Of a stretch of DNA of 64,000 nt, positions 56,873-64,000 are shown piece by piece. A program made the translations under genes and the position numbers. Position 1 is the stretch's first letter, and the number at the start of each line of letters is the position of its first letter. The notes beneath the pieces are model-generated. The model ran no database searches. It was not told where the DNA came from and worked only from the letters and a program-made list of their open reading frames with translations. The stretch is from Puccinellia tenuiflora (taxonomy: Eukaryota > Streptophyta > Magnoliopsida > Poales > Poaceae): contig QRDG01000404.1 of NCBI GenBank assembly GCA_012064385.1, forward strand, positions 62,001-126,000, given 5' to 3'.

Positions 56873-57619
56873 GGACACGGCTTGCCTGCGCCCGTCCTTG
56901 TGCTCCCATCCGTGTGCCCTACCGTTCGTGAAACATCTAACGGCTGCCTCCATTTATGAAAATCCCATCAAAGAAAATATCACATAATAAATCCCGTAAT
57001 ACACTCGTAGTTTCAAGCCGATGTATCGCGATTCACGGCTCCTCGTGTATAATCTCGCCGATCTCTTCGCCGAAGCTCCACCCGCGCCGATCCAGCTCGC
57101 TGTCCGGCCCCTCCGCACCCATCTTGCCGATCTCCGTGAGCCTTCCGAACATAACTACAGTGGATTCCCCTAACGCTCCGTGGCTTGCTTGGAAGAAAGG
57201 ACAAGAGAACATCACATTTTTTATGGGCTCGCGCCGGCGGCGACCGGCGAGCCATGAAGGCTCATCTGGTGTGCTATGTGGAGTTGCTCCTCCTCATCTC
57301 AATCCCCATTGAAGTAGCCCCACGCAGCCTGGCGTTCGAGTTGTGCTTGATGGCGGAAAAGGCCACGGATCTTGACTGGAAGAAGCTGGGTATACACGGC
57401 CGCCGGCGCCGGCCGCTCCCTCCGAGCTTGTGACGACCGGTGTCGACGATGGTGGAATGAGAAGTCACGGGGAGAGAATACGGCTGGATTCGTATAATGA
57501 TTGTATTACTGGTGTTTTTTTTTTAGCACAAAAACCGATCGCAACACACCGTTAGATATTTAACGAACGGTAGGGCGCACTGATGGGAGCACAAGGACGG
57601 GCGCATGCAAGCCGCGTCC
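56873..57619. mobile_element. Mutator-like element (Pack-MULE candidate)
   Basis: Inverted ends GGACACGGCTTGC and GCAAGCCGCGTCC extend about 85-90 bp inward (gcgcccgtccttgtgctccc, ccctaccgttcg, catctaacgg / its complement). A 9-bp direct repeat aattttaag flanks both ends (56,864-56,872 and 57,620-57,628), the Mutator target size. The interior is GC-rich and includes a minus-strand frame (57,215-57,033; EGPDSELDRRGWSFGEEIG) that may be part of a captured gene. No transposase. Confidence 0.85.
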
Positions 57620-58031
57620 AATTTTAAGGGGCGGAGGCTGCGATATATAGGCCGTGTGTGCGGCTGGCGGACACCAAAAATTTACCAACCGGGCTTTTCC
57701 ACCCCTTTCCATTAACAGAGAACGGAAAGACAATATCTTTTTTACAAACCCAGGCGAACTGGGAGATACAAAGGAGACGAGGGGGGAAAGCTAGTTGGAG
57801 CAACATCAGGAAACCCACTGTGAATGCTCGCCATCGAAACATTCACCATGGGGCGAAAACCTGATGTCACCATCTTTCTAGAAAAGATAGCCATCGTTCC
57901 AACACAACCTCAAAAGACACAACATCCACAAGCGTTAAACAAAACAAAGACGACCAACGGAAAGCACCCAGAGATTGTTTGAGAGCGCCACAAGCATCAC
58001 ATCACACAGCAAATCTTCAACCCTCCACCGG

Positions 58032-61000
58032 TTAGTTGATGGAGAACGTCCCAGACGACGTCGCCTGCGCACCATTCCTCATGTCACCCCTCATCAGCTC
58101 CACAGATCTCTCTAGCAGCTTGTTCGCTCCCGCCTGTAGCACGTCCAGCTCCTTCTTCTTGTGCATACCTGACCAATACGTAATCAAAGAGGAAATATGA
58201 AACAAGATTTCACATGGAGACCTCATTTTATGATCCTCAAAAGTCACTTTATTTCTAGCTTTCCAAATACCCCAACAAACAGCAGCGATAACCACCATGT
58301 GCAACTTATCAAGACCAGGCATAAAGGCATGGGCCCACGCCATAGCCTGCCAAATATTATTCGGACACAAATTAGTGCCAAGAACACCCCCAACCGTCCC
58401 CCACACAACCCTGGAGACAGAGCACCCGAAGAATAAGTGATTTGCAGTTTCCATCTCATCACAGAACGAACATACCGGGGATCCAGGCCAATTACGCTTC
58501 TTCATGTTATCTCTAGTTACCACAGCATTTTGGAACAGCTGCCACATGAAAATTTGGATTTTCAAAGGAATTTTTGTTTTCCAAATCCAAGAGTAAGAAG
58601 AACCAGATAAATCCTTCTCAAGGAAATTATACATAGACTTAGTAGAGAAAACCCCATTTTTATTTAAAGACCAGCTCACTTTATCCTCATCCACAGAAAA
58701 GGGAATAGAATTCACATAGTCTATCACTTCTTGCCATTGCAACAGAAGATTACCCATAATATTTCTCCTAAAAGGAATATTAAACTGCTTCCCCACCACC
58801 TCCTGCACAGTACAATCTTGATCTCTACAAACCCCATAAATCTCAGGAAATCTTTCTTTTAACGGAATAGGATTAGGACCAAAAGCTTCATCCCAGAACC
58901 TACACAAATTCCCATTTCCCAACACAATTTTTCGTCCAGCATAATAATGCTCTCTCACCTTGAGTATATTCTTCCAGCAGGGGGAATCGTTGAACCTAGG
59001 TTTAATAGATGAAATAGGCCTACCTTTCATGTACTTGGCATGAACAATAGACTGCCAAATACCTTTTTTTTGTCTCCAATTTCCACAACCACTTGCACAT
59101 AAGACTGATATTTTGTCTCCGCAAATTTTTAATGCCCAGGCCTCCCTTATTTCTAGAACGACAGACTCGCGCCCATTTAACCATATAGTACCCTTTTTTG
59201 CTTTTATTTCCATGCCAAAAAAACCTCCTTCTATGCTTATCAATTTTCTCAATAAAAGACTTGCTTAACAAAGTCATAGACATGTGATACGACGGAATAT
59301 TGGACAAACTTGCATTGACTAAAATTAATCTCCCCCCAGAAGAAGAGGAGTTTCCTTGCCAAGCATCCAATTTTTTCACAAACCGAGTATCAATAAAATC
59401 CCAGTCCAAATTTTTCAAAGCTCTGAAACTCACAGGCATGCCCAAATACTTTAAAGGCAAGATCCCAACCTGGCACCCAAACATTGTTATGTATTGATCC
59501 GCAATAGTATTGTCCCCACCTATAAGGAAGATTTCACTTTTCATATAGTTAATTTTAAGACCAGACATTATCTCAAACATATACAGAAGCAATTTCAAGT
59601 TTAAAGCACTCTCCAGGTTATGATCTAAGCAGATCACCGTATCATCAGCATATTGCAACACCGCTACCCCCTTGTCAACTAGATCAGGAGCCAACCCAAC
59701 TAACAAGCCATTTTGCTGAGCATGAAAAATCATCTTAGTAAGGCATTCAGCCGCCATATTAAATAAAGTAGGGGACATGGGGTCGCCTTGTCGGACCCCT
59801 TTTGCACTTTGAAAATAAGGACCACATTGATTATTTATTTTCACCGAAACAGTACCATTATGTAGAACTTGCCTCACCCAACTACACCAAGTTCCACAGA
59901 AACCTTTGGCAATATGACAATCAATAAGGAAATCCCAGTTAACTTTATCATATGCCTTTTCGAAGTCAAGTTTCAAAACCACACCAATCTGTTTTTTAAT
60001 ATGACAATGATGCATCAACTCATGCAAAGATAAAATACCATCAGTAATATCCCTGTTCTTGATGAACGCACTCTGATTCATACTAAAGAGTTTATCAGAG
60101 ACAGGTTCCAAACGGATTGTTAAAACTTTGGTGATGAGTTTATAAATACATCTCAACAAGCAAATGGGCCGATATTGGGTAATTTTCTCAGCATTAGATA
60201 CCTTAGGAAGCAAGGTAATAATGCCATAGTTTAACCTTTGCACATCAAGTTTCCCTTCAAAAAAAGCATCAAAGAGCCTCATAATATCATACTTCACAAT
60301 TTCCCAGCAAAATTGGTAAAATTCAACAGGAATCTGGTCAGGACCAGGAGCCCTATTGATATCCATAGAGAAAAGTGCCTCTTTTACTTCCTCCATAGAA
60401 AAGGGTCTACATAAATTCTCATTATCTCGTACATTCAACTTTTCATGTGCCTCCCACATATTACCATCAATAGGAACCAAGTTTCCAGGAGCAGGTCCAA
60501 ACAAGTTTTTATAAAACTCTGTAGCATGTTTTAACAAGTTATCAGTCCCCTCAATATTTACCTCCCCATCTTTCAAAGATATCATGCTATTTTTCCTCTT
60601 TCTTCCATTAGCTACCCGATGAAAATAGCTGGTATTTTGATCACCCTGTAATAACCATTTTTTATGAGATTTCTGAAACCATTGTAACTCCTCCTCTGCA
60701 TACAACAGATGTAACTCATTTTGAATTGAATTTTTTCTAACACATTGTTCAGGAAGTAAAGACCCATCTTCCTCAAGCAACTCCAGCACAGAGAGCTCCT
60801 CCTTAAGCTCAATTCTTTTTTTTTCTATTGTTGCCATACAAATTGGAGCCCCATCCTTTAAATTTCTTTTTAAATCTTTTCAATTTGATATTAAAAATAT
60901 CAATAGGATCTTGACACTTTACAGGTTTCTCCCAAATTTCTTTAACAAGAGAGAGAAAATCATTATGTTTTAGCCAGGAAATGTCAAACTTAAACTCCCT

Positions 61001-61726
61001 TTTTTTATTTATGTTAATGACCTCATCCCCAGAGTCCAAAATCAAAGGATTATGGTCAGAAATTTCTTTAACAATTTTCCTAACAGTGACCAAAGGGAAA
61101 AGATCTTCCCAATCAGGAGACATCAAAACTCGATCCAATTTTTCCATAGTGGGGCAAGCATGATTGTTCGACCAAGTGTAAAGCCCACCCTGCATATGAA
61201 TCTCCCTGAGACCCAAAGTGTGAATAATTGAATTAAAAAGATCAGTAAATATAGAAGGGGTGAAATGAGTATTCTTCTCCCCCCCATGTCTTAAAATGTT
61301 GAAATCACCCCCCACCACATAAGGACACAACATACTATTACAAAAACTAGCCAATTCAGTGAGAAACTCCCCCTTTAAATCATCATGAGCAGCACCATAC
61401 ACCACAATAAGCCCCCAGTGACATTTTTTGATTTTATCCCACAAAATAAATTGTAAATAGAATCTGCCAGCCTTAAACGTGCTCACATCCAATTTCTCAG
61501 TTTTTATTCCACATAGAATTCCACCAGATCTCCCCACAGAAGGAACCCATTTCCAGAAATATTTCTCACCAGGATCCATTTTTCTAAAAAAACTCTGACT
61601 ATAATTTTTCTTAATAGTTTCCTGTATCCCAATAAAGTCAAGGGATAAATCCATAAGCATATCAGAAATACAAGCAGGAGCCCCTTTTTTTCCCACACCT
61701 CTAATATTAAAAAAACAACCTATCAT
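58032..61726 (-). pseudogene. LINE ORF2: endonuclease / reverse transcriptase, two homopolymer frameshifts
   Basis: Start ATG at 61,726 overlapping the ORF1 stop (ATGA). Domain 1 (61,726-60,825): apurinic-type endonuclease with GIQETIKK, VVGGDFNILRH, GLYTWSNN, DRVLMS and SDHNPLIL. The frame changes in a 9-base T run at 60,816-60,824. Domain 2: reverse transcriptase with APGPDQIPVEFYQ, RPICLLRCIYKLI, LDFEKAYDKVNW, GVRQGDPMSPTLF and YADDTVICLD. The frame changes again in an 8-base T run at 59,064-59,071. Domain 3: the zf-RVT tail with IPLKIQIFMWQL and CSFCDEMETANHLFFGC. It ends at 58,032. The coding sequence is otherwise open for about 1,230 codons. It would nick the target and copy its own RNA there. 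Confidence 0.88.
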
Positions 61727-63565
61727 TTAAATCTGGCAGGTATTTTTCTTTCCCTGGTGGCTCTACCAGGAGGCAGGGTAGAGACACCAATATCAACATT
61801 TTTTCTAGATTTACTTCTGGTAACAGGAATTGTTACCACCACAGGAGACTTTCCAACACTTTTCCCTTTTTTTCTTCTTTCTACCACCTGAAAAGAGGCT
61901 TCCTCTACCTCATCCTGATCCATCCAGTTTAAATTCAAAGGAGTTGATTCACCAACATTGTTTTCAATAAACAAGATTTTTTCCTTCTGCTTGCTAATTT
62001 CAATTTTACCACCCAAATTTCCCCTGGCTACTTCTAATTCCCTAACCAGGTTAATAGCAGTAAAATCACTATCAGGAATATTTAGACCCATTTTTGCAGC
62101 ACGCAGCATAAGATCACTATCAGACAGAACAGCAAAAGAGTTAATATTTGAAGGGGGATTAGAAGTACCTTCCAAGTTCCTCTTGCGAGAGTAAACAGCA
62201 GCTTTTTCCATCATGTTAACATTGGCCGTCGTCTTGTTTCTCTCACTAACTCTAGGCTCCACAACATTTTCTTCTTCAACCGATTCCTCGACCACAGGGG
62301 ACAAAGGAGACTGTACCATATATTTTGGTGAACCCAATAAAGGAGAATTAGATTCAGAGGATACATCAATAATATCAATTAAAGGGGGCCAATTTACAGT
62401 ATCCAAACATTGCAACTGACCAGCAGAAGAAGCAGTTTTTTCACCCTGAGTAGTATTCCCAGTAGGTTGCAGAATAGGACATGGAACCAGCCACTTGTTA
62501 CTAGGGTTATCCACAATAGTCCTGTTGCTTTCATTCTCCCTGGCAATCTTGTCAATAAGCAGTTCATTCTCCTCAGCACTGTCTTCAGTTGACTCTCCCT
62601 CTTCAGTTCCAGTATTCTGCCCCACCTCATAGTTTCTCACATTTCTCATAGACCCAGTTTGGCTCCCAACCACTTGCTCTTCAGAGTCTTCCTCAGTTCT
62701 AGACGGTGCATTCTCATTCCTAGGGCGCTTAGGAGAAGGAATCCCACTGGGATCACTCACAGTCATAGTTCTTCCTTCCTTAGGAGGCCCCCCCACCACC
62801 ACCTTATCAATTTCAAAGAAGAAATCATAAAAATTTCCTCCCAAACATCCCTCCGCACAATTAGGCATCTGATCAAGGTCCCTACAGCCAATCAAAACCC
62901 TCACAAATTCTGGCTTGTGCAAGGTACTGAAGTCAAGTTCCAGAGAGACTCCCACCAGAGACCCAGCATAATAAATGTTATTTTCTATCCTTTTATCCAG
63001 AGGAATATTACCTACTTTCACCCAAGCCTTCTGCATAACTGCTTTTGCACCAACTGATGCTGTCCATGGGGATAACCTCAGAATGGCCTCTTTAGTCTTC
63101 ATTCTCATACGCTCTCCATAGTAAACAGCACGATCCACCTCCTTCTGGCTTGGCAATCTCATCGTAAACTGTCCAGGACCAATGGTTCTAGCATTACAGC
63201 GCCATCCCTCCCCAAAGAAGGCATTGAATTCATACTCAATGTCTCTAGCACTCACACTCCCCTCAATCACAGATATAACCACACTACTTGCCCTTTCCTT
63301 AACTTGCTTCACAGAACTATCATCAGGCATGAAGAAAAATCCCTGGCCAGGTTTCTGAAACCCACACATAGCAGCAATACATTCCCAAGGCAACACAGTC
63401 TGGCAGATAGAGGATATATGGCCTAATTTTCTGCATCTTTCACACCGAATCGTAGGACAACGAGCAGGGAAGTGGCCAACGTTATTACAATGAGAGCAAG
63501 GTACCTGATCCCCAACACCAATCTTAGGACTGTTGATTCCATGACACCAAAAATTTATTTCGACG
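61723..63565 (-). pseudogene. LINE ORF1: nucleic-acid-binding protein, 5' end missing
   Basis: Two CCHC zinc knuckles in tandem near the current start (CSHCNNVGHFPARC and CERCRKLGHISSIC, 63,513-63,427). Then comes a DUF4283-like stretch (EYEFNAFFGEGWRCNARTIGPGQFTMRLP) and a long Ser/Glu-rich tail with basic patches (ERRKKGKSVGKSP). No ATG precedes the knuckles in frame; a stop lies at about 63,570. In most plant L1 elements the DUF4283 part lies before the knuckle; here the order looks reversed, which may mean that upstream sequence with a further domain is lost. The stop overlaps the ORF2 start. Confidence 0.75.
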
Positions 63566-63570
63566 TTTAA

Positions 63571-63776
63571 TTAATTATCGGATCCATATTTAAAAATAAA
63601 ACTGTGTACAGATTTAACGTGTCAAACGAAACCTCCACGGTTACGCAATTAATAAACTTCATTAAATCATAGCCATCAATTTCAGATCTAACTATAGAAA
63701 ATAATTTGAATGATGTGGCTTAACGTGATGGCTCTATTATAGACCCTTATATTGCTTTTAGTATATAATAGATAGA
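63571..63776 (-). mobile_element. Helitron 5'-end-like sequence
   Basis: The minus strand from 63,776 reads TCTATCTATTATATACTAAA, a form common at Helitron 5' ends in grasses. Host base on the outer side is G, not the expected A, so this is tentative. Confidence 0.4.
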
Positions 63777-64000
63777 CTAGACACTAAGGACTTAAGCTCC
63801 TGGACGAACAAGCAAGCAGTGTTGATAGTTTCCTTAGTCATATTTTGATACTATTCATGCAATTAATTAAATTGTTGTTGGACAATCTGAAGGAATAATA
63901 ATCAGGGAGCAAGCAGTGTTGAGAGTTTCTGCCAACGTCTGAGTGGTTTCTACCGAGAGATTAGCTAGTGCACGTGTGGGCGACTGGCTGAGCAACGAGG
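63777..64000. other. Short flank, nothing recognised
   Basis: A near-repeat, caagcagtgttga.agtttc, occurs at about 63,812 and 63,911. No gene. Confidence 0.4.

Larger units (their letters stand above)
57738..63570 (-). mobile_element. L1-type LINE, 5'-truncated
   Basis: On the minus strand: ORF1 with two zinc knuckles, then ORF2 overlapping by ATGA, with endonuclease, reverse transcriptase and a zinc-finger C-terminal domain. A short T-run at 57,738-57,743 may be the poly(A) end. The 5' end is cut within ORF1: the frame is open from about 63,565, without an ATG. A target duplication was not found. Confidence 0.85.

Overview
The window looks like nuclear DNA of a large-genome grass, most likely Triticeae (wheat, Aegilops or barley relatives). 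The base comes from the mix of elements: tRNA-Asp-primed Gypsy LTR retrotransposons, a Copia solo LTR of the Angela/BARE type, a CACTA element with 'agtcccggtt' subterminal repeats, TTA-flanked Harbinger, Stowaway MITEs starting CTCCCTCC, plant Helitrons with RPA and Rep-helicase genes, and an L1-type LINE. Plant introns and GC-rich exons fit this. No prokaryotic or organellar signals were seen.

Only four ordinary host genes are supported. Two are tandem paralogous early-nodulin-like (phytocyanin-fold, GPI-anchored) genes at 22,997-23,884 and 34,778-35,606, both plus strand with one phase-1 intron at the same place. The third is a complete six-exon 40S ribosomal protein S14 gene on the minus strand (36,142-37,840). 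The fourth is a three-exon gene for an unrecognised 92-residue protein, divergent from RPS14 (38,428-40,596); the two share an intergenic region of under 600 bp with a telo-box and TGGGCC-type motifs.

Layout. 1-2,560: minus-strand Gypsy fragment with a duplicated primer-binding site. 3,916-16,139: 12.2-kb CACTA element with an exact ACA target duplication; it holds a broken TNP2-type transposase, a 175-codon ORF that may be captured, several tandem-repeat arrays and a decayed second gene ending in a Ulp1-like protease domain. 16,374-17,462: a second CACTA 3' end joined at a single N. 19,563-21,793: Harbinger element carrying only a Myb/SANT-like ORF1 gene. 24.6-31 kb: Gypsy LTRs, gag remnant and unclassified repeat. 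31,033-31,410: GC-rich hAT-like MITE. 41,930-43,109: TIR element carrying a subtilase fragment. 43,270-51,544: candidate full Helitron (minus strand) with RPA-like and Rep-helicase genes. 53,669-56,631: truncated retroposon split by a Copia solo LTR. 56,873-57,619: Mutator-like element with a 9-bp target duplication. 57,738 to about 63,570: minus-strand L1-type LINE with ORF1 and ORF2.

History that can be read: a segmental duplication copied the early-nodulin-like gene together with at least 5 kb of upstream DNA. The two copies were later pushed apart and remodelled by insertions. Several element genes are open except for one-base slips in A/T homopolymers, which may be sequence errors rather than decay. 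I did not find a clearly new biological system; the most informative items are the Helitron with stacked 3' termini, the Harbinger ORF1-only element with a 47-bp perfect hairpin, and the gene-fragment-carrying TIR elements.
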